Below are positions 1 through 9,741 of a stretch of 64,000 bases of DNA, piece after piece. The notes under the pieces were generated by a model. It did no database searches. It had not been told where the DNA came from and saw only the letters and a program-made list of their open reading frames with translations. The translations under genes and the position numbers were made by a program. Each line of letters starts with the position of its first letter. Position 1 is the first letter of the stretch. The stretch comes from Nostoc indistinguendum CM1-VF10 (lineage in GTDB: Bacteria; Cyanobacteriota; Cyanobacteriia; Cyanobacteriales; Nostocaceae): assembly GCA_019359215.1 (NCBI GenBank), contig JAHHHS010000020.1:26738-90737 (forward strand), read 5' to 3'.

Positions 1-1836
1 TTTGCCACGTAACTGCCTGCTAATGGTGGGAGAAGCAACTAAGGTGATCAGGATAAACACTGGAATTGTGCTTAAGCCTACTAAGGTGAGTTGCCAACTA
101 TAAATCAGCATCACACCGATATAAACCAACGAGAATAGAGCGTCTAACCCGACTGTCAAGGCAGTACCCGTCAAGAATTGGCGGATATTTTCTAATTCGT
201 TGATGCGAGTGGAAAGTTCGCCCACCGGTCGGCGTTCAAAATAGCGCAGTGGCAAACGTAATAAGTGGTCGATAATTTGCGAGCCTAAACCCATATCGAT
301 CCGGTTAGTGGTATCGACAAATAAGTAGGTTCTTAAGGTAGTCAGCACTGCTTCAAATAACCCGACTACTAATAGCAAAATCCCCAAAATATGTAGTGTG
401 CCAATACTATTTTGAGTGATAACTTTGTCGATGATTAACTGAACTACCAGAGGATTTGCCAATGCTGCCAACTGCACAAAAAAGGAAGCGACAAAGACCT
501 CTATCAGAACTCGACGGTGGCGAGATAAATAGGGTATAAACCACCGTAAACTAAAACGCTCTTGGGGCGTTTCTTTGGTAGCACTCAGGAGTAATACTCT
601 AACTTTGGGCGGAAAGTCGGTTGGATCAACATCTAATTGTTCAACCAATTGAGCAGGTTTGCAGCGTACAATTCCTTTGGATGGCACACCCACAACCATA
701 GTATTTGCATCTGCTGCATATAAAACGGCAAAATTATCACCATAGCGAATCAGCGCTGGGGTAGGAATGCGCGTCACTGAGGCGACTGGTAGCTCTATCA
801 ACTGCGCTTTAAGCCCGATTAACTCTGCCAGGTAAGCATTAACTTGAAACGATATAGTGCCCTGACGTTTGACTTGCTCAGTTAAGATGCGGCGAACTAC
901 TTCTCGACGAAACGGCATTTCTAGGTGCTTCGCGATCATTTGGAAGCACGCGAAGGTTGTATTTAATTCTCCCTTACCACTAAAAAACGGATATTTCTCT
1001 TTTGACGAAGTGTTTGAGGTCTGGGGGGCTGGTTGCGGAACTATTTCGTCTGATGCGTAAGGAATATCTAATTCCTCTGTGCTATCTGATCTGGTGTCCC
1101 TAACTACAATTTCTATCTGATGATTATCTTCCAGTATCAAATTTGACGGATGTATACCAAGCAATCGTGCGGGGTTTTGACTTATAACCTGGATATTGTT
1201 TCTGTCATCGTCCGATTCTAGGCGATCGCCAGGTAAGAAGTTCGTTATTGCACCTCCGCCACTCACAAACCAGACGCTTTCGCTATCGAGTTTGTTGAAT
1301 GGAGTTGTCCCTGGAGGGAGGTAATGGATTTTCGACTGTGGTAAGGCGTTTTCTGCTAATTCTTTGAAATTTAAAGTAGCGATTGGTTGCTGTTTCCAAT
1401 ATGAGCTGAGAATCTCGAAAACTTCCACCAAAGAGCTGCGGTTCTTGCGAGCATTGGCGAAAGCTGGATATAAAGCCAGAAAGCTAAAATATGCCGATGC
1501 ATTCAAGGTTAAACATACTACTTCGGTAGAGGCGATCGCTGTTTCACAGGCGACATCGCGCAACAAACCAATTTCGCCGATAATTTCTCCCGGTTGCAGT
1601 AATTTTAGGGTGATTGGCATTTGCGTCTGGGGGTCATATCCCAACAAGCGCACTTGTCCTTCATAAATGATGGTGATGTGGTCTGGGAGACTTTCTTTCC
1701 CGATGATTTTCTGGCCTATGCGATAGCGCCAAGCTTGCAGCTGTTCTGATAAATTAGCGATCGCTGCATCTGGTAAATGATCGAACCCTTCTAGGGTAGT
1801 GATAAATTCGAGGAAAGTGTTCTTAATATAAGTCAT
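1..1836 (-). CDS. Type I secretion ABC exporter with cNMP-binding and C39-like domains (partial, runs off the window)
   Basis: Reading the minus strand from the ATG at 1836 gives 612 uninterrupted codons to base 1, so the ATPase end lies outside the window. Residues about 1-140 look like a cyclic-nucleotide-binding domain (GEIIGEIGLLRD). Residues about 285-405 resemble a peptidase C39 domain (FACFQMIAKHLEMPF ... NFAVLYAADANTMVVG). From about 430 the ABC membrane domain begins (LANPLVVQLIIDKVI, RYFERRPVGELSTRI). The usual catalytic Cys (DCGxxC) and His (HFVVL) positions appear to be Thr and Asn, so the C39 domain is probably a non-cleaving docking domain, as known for HlyB-type RTX exporters. 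Three RTX proteins lie upstream on the same strand and are plausible cargo (inference). Family assignment is firm; the substrate is not. Confidence 0.88.
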   Translation of the reverse strand, partial: MTYIKNTFLEFITTLEGFDHLPDAAIANLSEQLQAWRYRIGQKIIGKESLPDHITIIYEGQVRLLGYDPQTQMPITLKLLQPGEIIGEIGLLRDVACETAIASTEVVCLTLNASAYFSFLALYPAFANARKNRSSLVEVFEILSSYWKQQPIATLNFKELAENALPQSKIHYLPPGTTPFNKLDSESVWFVSGGGAITNFLPGDRLESDDDRNNIQVISQNPARLLGIHPSNLILEDNHQIEIVVRDTRSDSTEELDIPYASDEIVPQPAPQTSNTSSKEKYPFFSGKGELNTTFACFQMIAKHLEMPFRREVVRRILTEQVKRQGTISFQVNAYLAELIGLKAQLIELPVASVTRIPTPALIRYGDNFAVLYAADANTMVVGVPSKGIVRCKPAQLVEQLDVDPTDFPPKVRVLLLSATKETPQERFSLRWFIPYLSRHRRVLIEVFVASFFVQLAALANPLVVQLIIDKVITQNSIGTLHILGILLLVVGLFEAVLTTLRTYLFVDTTNRIDMGLGSQIIDHLLRLPLRYFERRPVGELSTRINELENIRQFLTGTALTVGLDALFSLVYIGVMLIYSWQLTLVGLSTIPVFILITLVASPTISRQLRGK

Positions 1837-3045
1837 ATGAAACAAGTCAAAAGTAAAAGTGAGAAATAAAGTTGCGAGTTAGAGAGTATCTCTTTTACTA
1901 ACAGTGGTAGTTTTTGGTATTATGCCAGCAGTGTCAAGATTTCCGTGACATTCAGTGTAGCTAAATACGTAAAAATACAGAGAGTAGATGAGTCTAATTG
2001 CAGACATATATTCATCTCACAGGTGATAAATGTTATGCGTCGTTCAAAACAATAAAGAAAGAGTAAATAGCTCGACGACAAGTTATCACTTAGTTTATCT
2101 TACATAATTTATACAAATTCGAAAAAAATATTTAGGATTGCAACTATGTAAGATGGATACTCATCATCAAACCAAGGCAAAGAAACGCGGTTGTTAAACT
2201 TAGAGTTGCATATTTTAATTTATGATAATCAACATGAAACTATCATAAATGCTTTCCTAAGTAAATACCCTAATTAAGAATTATGTAATAAAAAAAACTT
2301 TAAATTTCTGAACTATTTTTTACAAATGTATTATAGGGATTGACAGGATCACCGATGGCAAAGACGGTAAGCTTTTCTTGGTAAACATTAATATGCCGTT
2401 TGCTAGCTTAATTTAATAAAAATTCACTAGAAAAATTAATTTTAAGATTTTTGTCACCGTAGAGGAATTAAATATTAAATTTATAAAGTAAATGCAATAA
2501 TTGCCTTCAGTAAATTTACTAGTTTAATTAATATGGAGTCAATCTAATGGCTATGTATTAGAACTTAAAACTTACGCAAAAAGGCTAGTGAAAGCCTTGA
2601 TTTCCCGTAGGGGCAATTCATGTAGACGCATACTCCTAGGCCGAAGCAAGCTACGCAAAGCCTCTGTCTGCGGGAAGCTTACGCCCAGTGTGTCGCAGGG
2701 AAGGTAAAAAAGCGGCTACTCTACGAGAACGGCAAAGGCTAACCCGCAGGGTATTGCTTCAACATTATTGTACTTGATGTGATGGTAAGTCATATACTAA
2801 AAGAACCTTATCCTGCAACTGGGATGGGGTTCTTTTTTTTAGCTAAGTAATTACCTAAGTTTAATATAGGACTCCGATTTGATTTCTGAAAACATACTGA
2901 GACTGAAAAGCCAGTTTTATCAGGGTTTTATCTGAAATCTTGTTCAAAATATAAGTACACCCCAAAAAGGCTCTTCTCCACTCCCTGTCTATAGCGTTTC
3001 GCTCACCACGCAAATAATTATCAAAAATCAAAGCAGACTGCTATG
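1837..3045. other. Intergenic region, AT-rich, with dispersed-repeat-like sequence
   Basis: No gene is supported here. Bases about 2580-2760 are more GC-rich than their surroundings and contain short phrases (ctacgcaaagcc, gggaagcttacgccca) of the kind dispersed in Nostoc intergenic DNA. A strong hairpin with a T-run follows at 2802-2840. The remainder is AT-rich, and I see no promoter motif for the exporter gene that I would defend. Confidence 0.5.
2802..2840. terminator. Intrinsic-terminator-like hairpin downstream of the RTX/DUF4114 gene
   Basis: AGAACC (2802-2807) pairs with GGTTCT (2828-2833), extended inward by imperfect pairing, and is followed on the plus strand by eight T. On the minus strand only about four T follow, but this side lies about 200 nt past the stop of the 3046-5010 gene. 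It could act in both directions; no plus-strand gene precedes it. Confidence 0.5.
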
Positions 3046-5010
3046 TTATGCGGCATTGACACTTAAATTTACCTGCACAATCACATCGTTGTAATCTTTG
3101 TCACCACCATTTGCTAAATCTTCAAAACCAAAGGCGTCGCTCAAGCTGTCGATTTGAAGATTTGTTGGATCAGAAAACAGGATGTCTGTTATGGAAGCTT
3201 GTCCTGCCAAAATACTATCAGTAGTGCTGTTGCGTACTAAGTAAAATCTGATCTGCTCACCAGAAGTAAATTGTACCAAACTGGTTAAGTTGCCATTAAA
3301 GCCATTAGGAATATTGCCGAGAGAGGAAAAAATCACCTTGGCTCGTTGCACGGCGGCTTCGGCATAACCAGTAGCACCAGGGGCAATATCACCAATATTT
3401 CCTTGTTGATTGTCTACGGTAAATACTCCCACTTCATAGAGCTGATTAGAACTGCGACTTGTCAGTTCTACTGAGAGTCTTGCTTTATTGCCATTACCTT
3501 TGACGGTGAAGACATCACTATCAGCACTCTTCGATAGTGGAATATCATTATCAGTGATGCCAACGTTGACAGAGGCGATCGCAATCCCATCATAATTAGC
3601 ATCGCTACTTGTAGCTGTATGCCCAATAGCTTCACTGCCCTCGCCTTCTATTACCTCATCATCTACTGCTGTTACCGTCACATTTTGCGCTACATTCCAA
3701 TTCAGTGCAGTGAAGGTGAGAGTCTGAGTACTAGTTTTGATTTGCTTGCTGTTACTGATAGCAATGGTAACATCAGCACTTGGCTGGCTACTGAGTACCA
3801 GTGAATAGCTATCATCTGTACCGCCTTCGGTGACATTGGTGCTATCCCCAGTCTCGGTAATGGTAACTACAGAATCGGGATTAGAATCATCATCATTGTT
3901 GATAGTTCCTTTAGCTGTACCACTATTAGGATTAACAATTGCCTCATTTGTAGGATTGCTCAAACTGACACTGAAAGTTTCATTCTCCTCGAATAGGAAA
4001 TCTGGAGTTGTTTCAACTATGAAGCTTTTCTGGGTTTCTCCTGCTTGAAAGGTGATAGTCTCAGTTTGGGCTGTAAAGTCAGCGCTACTGGCAGTATCTT
4101 CTGCGGTTAAAGATGTAGATACAGTTACGCTTTGTTCAGCTTGGGTATCTTCTGCACGGTTAATAGTGAAGGTAATAGCATTTCCTTCTGTTGCTGAAGG
4201 ATTAGTAATTGAGAAAGTTGCAACTATATAGTCGAAATCGTCTGGTGTCAGAGTATTAGCTTGGATATTTCTTAAAATGCCGAACTCTTTTAACTCACCA
4301 TTGATATTAACTTTTATGGATGTATCTAGTCCTACCTGCTCTAATTTGATATCTGAGAATTTCTGAACTTCAGGAATTCCAGCAATTAGAACTTTATCTT
4401 CACCATTGGTAAAATCTAATACTTCGACAGGCACATCAGGAACTGCTGCACTAGCGATATAAAAGCGGTCTTTTTCAGTACCTCCTATGAGTTGGCTACC
4501 GTTTGTACCACCAAGGAGTGAATCATCGCCAGATCCACCGAATAAGCGATCGCTAGCTAATCCCCCAATCAGAAAATCATCACCTTCATTACCCTCAAGT
4601 CTGTTATTACCTATTCCATTGGAGACATTGAGAAAATCATTACCGATTCCACCGAGTAGTGTATTGTAGCCGCTTCCATCTAAAACTGTGAGTTCATCGT
4701 TTCCTAAACCGCCATCGAGTTTGTTGTTGCTACCTTCAACTACAACAAGCTCGTCGTCGTCTTCTTCTCCTTCAAGGGTGTTAAAGCCAGAACTACCTAG
4801 AGCCAATAAGCTATCTGTTCCAACACCGCCTCTTAAAGTATCGTTATTGTTGCCAACAAGGAGATCGTTTCCCGAGCCACCATCAAGCAAATTATTCCCT
4901 TGACCATTGGAAGCAGCATCTAGAGTATCATCGCCCTCAAAACCAAAAACTTGGTCATTTTGACTGGCGTATAACTCATCCTGACTTGAAGTACCTTCAA
5001 TATTCATCAC
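3046..5010 (-). CDS. RTX / Calx-beta / DUF4114 secreted protein
   Basis: A 654-residue acidic protein without an N-terminal signal peptide, which fits type I secretion. Residues about 1-190 carry RTX nonapeptide-like repeats (GGSGNDLL, GGVGTDSL, GGSGDDSL). About 265-370 is a Calx-beta domain (FSITNPSATEGNAITFTI), and about 380-490 is a second Calx-beta-like module. The last roughly 150 residues match the DUF4114 pattern, ending in FEDLANGGDKDYNDVIV. The usual RTX protein has its Ca-binding repeats at the C-terminus, where the secretion signal lies; here they are at the front and DUF4114 ends the protein. It is the cargo-type gene nearest the ABC exporter. No catalytic domain is visible, so an adhesive or matrix role is likely (inference). 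Confidence 0.88.
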   Translation of the reverse strand: MMNIEGTSSQDELYASQNDQVFGFEGDDTLDAASNGQGNNLLDGGSGNDLLVGNNNDTLRGGVGTDSLLALGSSGFNTLEGEEDDDELVVVEGSNNKLDGGLGNDELTVLDGSGYNTLLGGIGNDFLNVSNGIGNNRLEGNEGDDFLIGGLASDRLFGGSGDDSLLGGTNGSQLIGGTEKDRFYIASAAVPDVPVEVLDFTNGEDKVLIAGIPEVQKFSDIKLEQVGLDTSIKVNINGELKEFGILRNIQANTLTPDDFDYIVATFSITNPSATEGNAITFTINRAEDTQAEQSVTVSTSLTAEDTASSADFTAQTETITFQAGETQKSFIVETTPDFLFEENETFSVSLSNPTNEAIVNPNSGTAKGTINNDDDSNPDSVVTITETGDSTNVTEGGTDDSYSLVLSSQPSADVTIAISNSKQIKTSTQTLTFTALNWNVAQNVTVTAVDDEVIEGEGSEAIGHTATSSDANYDGIAIASVNVGITDNDIPLSKSADSDVFTVKGNGNKARLSVELTSRSSNQLYEVGVFTVDNQQGNIGDIAPGATGYAEAAVQRAKVIFSSLGNIPNGFNGNLTSLVQFTSGEQIRFYLVRNSTTDSILAGQASITDILFSDPTNLQIDSLSDAFGFEDLANGGDKDYNDVIVQVNLSVNAA

Positions 5011-5334
5011 TCTATTTTCACCCTGGTATGGAACTGCGATTTTCTTTTTGAAATATCCTGAGATTCAAAAGTTCGTTATATCACAGTTAATCTGAAATTT
5101 TGCTCAATAATCAGACTGGATTCCTTTATAGCTAGCTTGTTTCAGCAGTTTTTATTCAATGTTTAATAAAGGTTATAAGCAAGTTAAAATTTGGGACAAA
5201 AAGCAGAAGGCTCTTTACTAGCAAATAGATCCCCAACTTCTTCAAGAAGTCGGGGATTTGATCCTTGCATTAGCAAAATCGCTACAGCTTAATTAATGAA
5301 TGAATGTTGAATCTAAGCTGTAATCATCTTTCAG
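5011..5334. other. Intergenic gap between two RTX genes
   Basis: A gap of 324 bases. Apart from the palindrome at 5229-5257 it is AT-rich, and no gene or convincing promoter motif was seen. Confidence 0.4.
5229..5257 (-). terminator. Palindrome 3' of the phytase/GDPD gene, possible terminator
   Basis: ATCCCC-AACTTCTT-C-AAGAAGT-CGGGGAT forms a near-perfect hairpin about 80 nt past the stop of the minus-strand gene at 5335. No T-run follows it. A relative of this palindrome (9663-9695) sits at the equivalent place after the 9742-15186 gene. The family is a common dispersed palindrome in Nostoc-type genomes, so termination is only one possibility. Confidence 0.45.
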
Positions 5335-8300
5335 CTAAATGACACTAGCAGAAAAAACGAAATCATTTATTGTGAGGCTAGTTGATGCAATTCCCACCAA
5401 TGAAGCCAACTCTATATTTCCAGTTTTCACGAGAGTGTCGCTACCTTGTTGCAATAGCGTTAAATTACTGACGCGAATACCGCCCAGCCCGATTTTATCA
5501 ATGCCGATCGCAAAATCGGTCACAATGTTGTTGCTAGTTGGCACATTGGCGTTAGCAATCCAGAATTGGTCAGCACCAGCACCACCACTGAGGCGATTAC
5601 CGCCCTGTTGACCAGCAAATAGCACATCATCACCATCGCCACCAAACAGGGAGTCATTGACACTAGAGAAGAGTTTGTCATCTCCAGAACCACCGTAGAG
5701 ACGGTTATTACTACCGCTACTGCGAAGGGTATCATTACTTGAACCACCAAATAATAATTGACGAGAACCTTCAATTACTGTGAGACTATCATCACCTTCT
5801 GCCCCAAGTAAATTATTACTACCACTAGCTTCCACTACGGTAACAACATCATTACCATTGCCACCATCAGCAGTAGTATTTTGAGCCGGGCCGTTTTGAC
5901 CAATAAATATCTGATCGTTACCCTCTTCTGTGGATACTGAAGAGTCACTGCCGGCTAGCACTGTGTCTTCACCGTTTCCAGCCTGGACTGTATTTCCTTT
6001 TGTACTCTCTACAAAGTCTGCTCCGTCACCTGTGAATAAGGTTTGATTTGGCTGAACGGTAATATCATCGCTGCTGGTGGAACCAGAATTAATTTCTTCA
6101 GCTTGAGGTTTACCTAAACCAGGAGCAAGATTAAGGGGATTCTCCAGCTTCAACAGAATAATTTCATTGTTGTCTATAACTGGATTTTGAGGATCATTTC
6201 CAGGACGACCTGTAGAGAAGGGATAATTGTTGTCATTAGCTACCAAAATGGTGTTTTTGTCAACAACTAAAACATTTTCAATGGTTACAAATGGGAAGTC
6301 AAAGGTGGTTTTGCCATCTCCATTCAAGTCATTGGGGTCTTGGATATTTAACAAGTCTCCAACTTCTTCTTTAGCTACATAACCCTTAGAATCTGTTTTA
6401 GACAAGTCTATTTTGTAAATCTTTTTAAATTCAGCCGCAGCCCCTTGACCACCATCCCGCTCAATGACTAAGTATTCATTGTCATTAATGACTGCTAAAT
6501 CGCCGATCGCATAAGCAGGATTTTCCAGCTTGTAGTAAAGTTTTTTACCAGTGTAATCACGGCTAGCGATATCAAATTCATTAATTCGCAAAGCACCAGC
6601 AGGATCACCTTGAACCGTACCCTCTAGTAGCATATAGAGTTTGGTTTTGCTGGCGTTGATTGCTCCGCCTTCAAAACCTTTGGAACCACCCAAGTTTGCA
6701 AAAGCATCTCCTGAGAGAACATCGGGGTTTTGTGGCGATCGCACCAAGTTATTCTGAGGATCACTCAAGAAATCTCGGACTTTATCCCCTGTATCTGGGA
6801 AGTCTGTGAAGAGTGCATCTACCCCTAATTGAAAGAACTGCTGAAATTCTAGTTCTGGATTACCTTGGTAATCTGCTGCTAAGTACTGGTCTTCGTCCCG
6901 AAAGGTGTAGGGATGAACCTGTAAACCTGCACTATGAGCATCTTGAATTAAAGTCGTGGGAGGTAACGTTGTCTTATCAGCATCATTTACTGCTCCATCC
7001 CCATTAACATCATCTGCCAATCCATCACCATTAGCATCAGTACCTTTGACACTAACAATCATCCGTTTCCAAGGGCCAATGCCATCAGCATAGGTGGCAA
7101 TTTCAGCCAAGCCTTGTGGAGTCCGTAAATCACCATAAGTACGAGGATCATTACTGACTTCCAAATCATAAGGCTGAGTTTCTATGAGCGTACCATTTAG
7201 CTCAATGCCAGATGCATCTAGAAGTTGGACGAGTGGAATATCCACTCCTGCTTCTGGCATAATGCGATCGTGTAGATCCTTGAGATTACCTACTTCAAAA
7301 GACTGGATGAAGATCCGACTTGGATCGGTGAAGTTCTCAGCCTTGAGTGTATCGATCAGTATCTCACTGATGTTTCTGTTAATTTTTTCGGTGGTGCCTA
7401 CATATGTGGCTTCTTCGGCAGAATAGGTGGGATGCTTCGTTTCTGGGTAGATGCCAATCTTTTTACCTGTCTGGGCTTCTACCTCTTTAACCAAGTCGAT
7501 GATTTCGGCGAGAGTGGGAATTTCAAATTGACCATTGAAGGATTGGTCACGGAAAGGTAGACGCTGTATCGCCCCTAAAGTCTTGATTTCTTCTAAAGTA
7601 AAGTCTTCAGCGAACCAACCTGTGACTTCAGTTCCATCGAGGCTGACTGTTTTCTTGCGATCGGCAAACTGTGGATATTTGCTAATATCGTAAACGTCTG
7701 TGGTTGTATTGCTTAAATCGACGCTGCCATCAGCACTTAAAATTGCTAAAGCAGGCTCATGACGAGCAATTAACACACCATCTTTTGTAACTACTAAGTC
7801 TGGCTCAATAAAATCAGCGCCGTCTGCAATTGCCTGTTTGTATGCCTCTAGCGTATGTTCTGGAAGCTCCCCACTTGCACCTCTGTGGCCAATTACTTTA
7901 GGTGCTTCTCCATTTAAAGTTTTGAATTGGTCGGGTGTAGCAACGGGAGCTTCTAACAACTTACCAGTGGCATCAAAATGTAGTAGATAGGGGCCAAACT
8001 CCTCTCCCACCCAGATTGTCCCGTCTTTATCAAAGACGAATGACTCTATATCAAAATCTGCACCAGTCAGTAATCTATTACTAGTTCCTTCATTAACTAT
8101 TTGGAAAGGAATCTTGTTATCGGGATCAGACAGTTGAATGTAATCTAAAACTTTAACGCTGCCATCTCCATTTTCTGTTCCCTTGAAATTCGGATTTAAA
8201 CGATTGATTCGCAGTAAGAAATCTGCACTATTGTCTTTGCTACCGTAACCATTATCTGACAAAAAATATAAAGAGTTACTGTTAGCAAACTGGACACCGC

Positions 8301-8430
8301 TAAAGCCCTGTATTGGCTGTCCTGGAAAAGGCCCCGTTCTGCCGTTAGCTGAAATTTCCTCACCAGAAACTGGCCCCTCACCATAGGTATCAGCGGGTAA
8401 AGAAGCAAAGCCGACTAACTCAATTGCCAT
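5335..8430 (-). CDS. RTX exoenzyme: phytase-like esterase domain with inserted glycerophosphodiester phosphodiesterase
   Basis: A 1031-residue protein without a signal peptide. Residues about 1-165 begin an esterase-like-phytase domain ([22 protein letters not shown]), which resumes at about 570-780 ([21 protein letters not shown]). Between them sits a glycerophosphodiester phosphodiesterase domain, about 175-545, with [29 protein letters not shown] and ARHEP giving the catalytic His, metal-binding Glu/Asp and second His. An EF-hand-like Ca loop ([10 protein letters not shown]) interrupts the GDPD. Residues about 800-960 are RTX repeats, and the tail ends [10 protein letters not shown]. The domains indicate extracellular release of phosphate from phospholipid headgroups and phytate-like esters (inference from families). 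The C-terminal third is closely similar to that of the 9742-15186 product, indicating duplication. Confidence 0.9.
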   Translation of the reverse strand: MAIELVGFASLPADTYGEGPVSGEEISANGRTGPFPGQPIQGFSGVQFANSNSLYFLSDNGYGSKDNSADFLLRINRLNPNFKGTENGDGSVKVLDYIQLSDPDNKIPFQIVNEGTSNRLLTGADFDIESFVFDKDGTIWVGEEFGPYLLHFDATGKLLEAPVATPDQFKTLNGEAPKVIGHRGASGELPEHTLEAYKQAIADGADFIEPDLVVTKDGVLIARHEPALAILSADGSVDLSNTTTDVYDISKYPQFADRKKTVSLDGTEVTGWFAEDFTLEEIKTLGAIQRLPFRDQSFNGQFEIPTLAEIIDLVKEVEAQTGKKIGIYPETKHPTYSAEEATYVGTTEKINRNISEILIDTLKAENFTDPSRIFIQSFEVGNLKDLHDRIMPEAGVDIPLVQLLDASGIELNGTLIETQPYDLEVSNDPRTYGDLRTPQGLAEIATYADGIGPWKRMIVSVKGTDANGDGLADDVNGDGAVNDADKTTLPPTTLIQDAHSAGLQVHPYTFRDEDQYLAADYQGNPELEFQQFFQLGVDALFTDFPDTGDKVRDFLSDPQNNLVRSPQNPDVLSGDAFANLGGSKGFEGGAINASKTKLYMLLEGTVQGDPAGALRINEFDIASRDYTGKKLYYKLENPAYAIGDLAVINDNEYLVIERDGGQGAAAEFKKIYKIDLSKTDSKGYVAKEEVGDLLNIQDPNDLNGDGKTTFDFPFVTIENVLVVDKNTILVANDNNYPFSTGRPGNDPQNPVIDNNEIILLKLENPLNLAPGLGKPQAEEINSGSTSSDDITVQPNQTLFTGDGADFVESTKGNTVQAGNGEDTVLAGSDSSVSTEEGNDQIFIGQNGPAQNTTADGGNGNDVVTVVEASGSNNLLGAEGDDSLTVIEGSRQLLFGGSSNDTLRSSGSNNRLYGGSGDDKLFSSVNDSLFGGDGDDVLFAGQQGGNRLSGGAGADQFWIANANVPTSNNIVTDFAIGIDKIGLGGIRVSNLTLLQQGSDTLVKTGNIELASLVGIASTSLTINDFVFSASVI

Positions 8431-9009
8431 AGTTTAGATTGTTGGTTGGGTATTGGGATTTAACTGCATCACAAGCTATTGAAGTTTTCTCATTACTTGT
8501 GGAAAAATAAATCATTAACTCAGGCTAGAAACCGGAATTACTGGCAAATTTCAGAATTACAAAAATATAGTTTCGGCAAGCCCTTTTAGTCCAATTTTGT
8601 ATTAACGCCGAGAATACATTTACAAAAAACGTATTTTCTCAGAATTATCGAAACCTTGAGACATGATAGTGGAATGTCAACTACTAATCTGTGTTAGTGA
8701 ATAATGAGCATGGAAGACTGAGATTCAGAATTTAATGTTGATAGTAGCTATGAGATAACTTAGCTAGCAGTAAAGATGTTTCCATGAAAAGATTAAGATA
8801 AGATAAAATTAAACAGAAGAAATGATTAAAATATATTTGCAACCTCGTGTACTTGCAAAACACTGTAATTATCAAAAAATAAAATTTGAATTTTGCAGTT
8901 TGATATGATGTCCAGTTACAGTCGTTGACTGTTGACTCAAAACTCGTGAACCGTCAACGGTCAACAGTGAACAATAGCAATGGAATATTTTTTTACTTGG
9001 AAGTCCCTT

Positions 9010-9174
9010 AGAGGATGTTTGAAAAGTCCTCTTGTTGGTAGCAAAACGTTCTAGATCCCCCTAAATCCCCCTTAAAAAGGGGGACTTTAATTCCGGTTCC
9101 CGCCTTAAAAAGGGGGGTTAGGGGGGATCAACAAGCACCTAAAATCACAGCTAGCTACTTTTCAAACAACCTCT
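9010..9174. mobile_element. MITE-like element with 18-bp terminal inverted repeats
   Basis: AGAGGATGTTTGAAAAGT at 9010-9027 matches the reverse complement of 9157-9174 at 17 of 18 positions. The interior holds a second inverted pair rich in CCCCC/GGGGG (gatccccctaaatccccc and its partner). At 165 bp it has no coding capacity. This fits a miniature inverted-repeat transposable element; no clear target duplication was identified. Confidence 0.72.
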
Positions 9175-9248
9175 TTGATTATTTTGAGATTTCCAGTAGC
9201 AAATCAATTCATAAGTTCATTACAACAATTGTTGCAATGATTTAAAGG

Positions 9249-9452
9249 TTTCTTATACATGAAAGAGTATTTGTTGCAAAGTATTGAGCAATTACTGCAA
9301 CGACTTATACATTTGCAAGAAATACTTAAGTATTTCTTATATATGGAAGAGTATTTGTTGCAAAGTATTAAGCAATTGCTGCAACGGCTTATACATTTGC
9401 AAGAAATACTTAAGCCTTTCTTATACATGGAAGAGTATTTGTTGCAAACGTT
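9249..9452. repeat. 84-bp tandem repeat, about 2.4 copies
   Basis: Units start at 9249, 9333 and 9417 (the last is partial), exactly 84 bp apart and almost identical. Each unit contains nested inverted repeats: AGTATTTGTTGCAA against TTGCAAGAAATACT (13 of 14 pairs), and GTTGCA against TGCAAC. Because 84 is divisible by three, frames stay open on both strands. One plus-strand frame (9259-9474) would encode a leucine-rich amphipathic 28-residue repeat, but no ribosome-binding site is apparent, so coding is unproven. Confidence 0.8.
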
Positions 9453-9662
9453 TAAATTTTCACAGATAAATTAGGCGTAAGTTGGGGAGCTACTGCGCCC
9501 TTGCGATTTCCCGACTTAAAGCAAGTGGCGTTTGAGGAAGGAAACCCAACATTATCGAGACTTTGTTGGGTAACGCTTACGCTCAACCCAAGCGTATTGC
9601 CTTACCAAGTTGCAATCTGCTGTATATCATTTGTGTAAATCTTTGCAACTAATGAAATGTTT

Positions 9663-9695
9663 AGATACCCGACTTCTTAAAGAAGTCAGGTATCT
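9663..9695 (-). terminator. Palindrome 3' of the large phytase fusion gene, possible terminator
   Basis: AGATACC-cGACTTCTT-AAAGAAGTC-aGGTATCT is a long hairpin about 50 nt past the stop of the minus-strand gene at 9742. It lacks a T-run. It shares its core (GACTTCTT/AAGAAGTC) with 5229-5257. Confidence 0.45.
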
Positions 9696-9741
9696 CGTTG
9701 TTCACAAATGATTTAGGATTGGGATAACACTAGGCAACAAA

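Larger units (their letters stand above)
8431..9741. other. Repeat-rich intergenic region
   Basis: A stretch of 1.3 kb with no supported gene. It contains a MITE-like element (9010-9174), an 84-bp tandem repeat (9249-9452), a palindrome (9663-9695), a CAACAATTGTTG palindrome near 9220, and repeat-like sequence at about 9475-9620 with an AACCCAACA/TGTTGGGT inverted pair. Short GTCAAC/GTTGAC tracts lie at about 8925-8975. Confidence 0.5.

Noticed and set aside
8765..8815. PHO-box-like repeats (TTTAATTT, CTTATCTT, CTTTTCAT on the minus strand) upstream of the phytase/GDPD gene
   Set aside because: Only the first repeat fits the consensus well, no -10 element lies at the proper distance, and the region is AT-rich enough to give this by chance.
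9249..9452. CRISPR-like array
   Set aside because: Units are contiguous 84-bp repeats without unique spacers.
9259..9474. 71-codon open frame over the 84-bp repeat as a real gene
   Set aside because: Openness follows from the repeat length; no ribosome-binding site or conserved-family support. Kept only as a finding.
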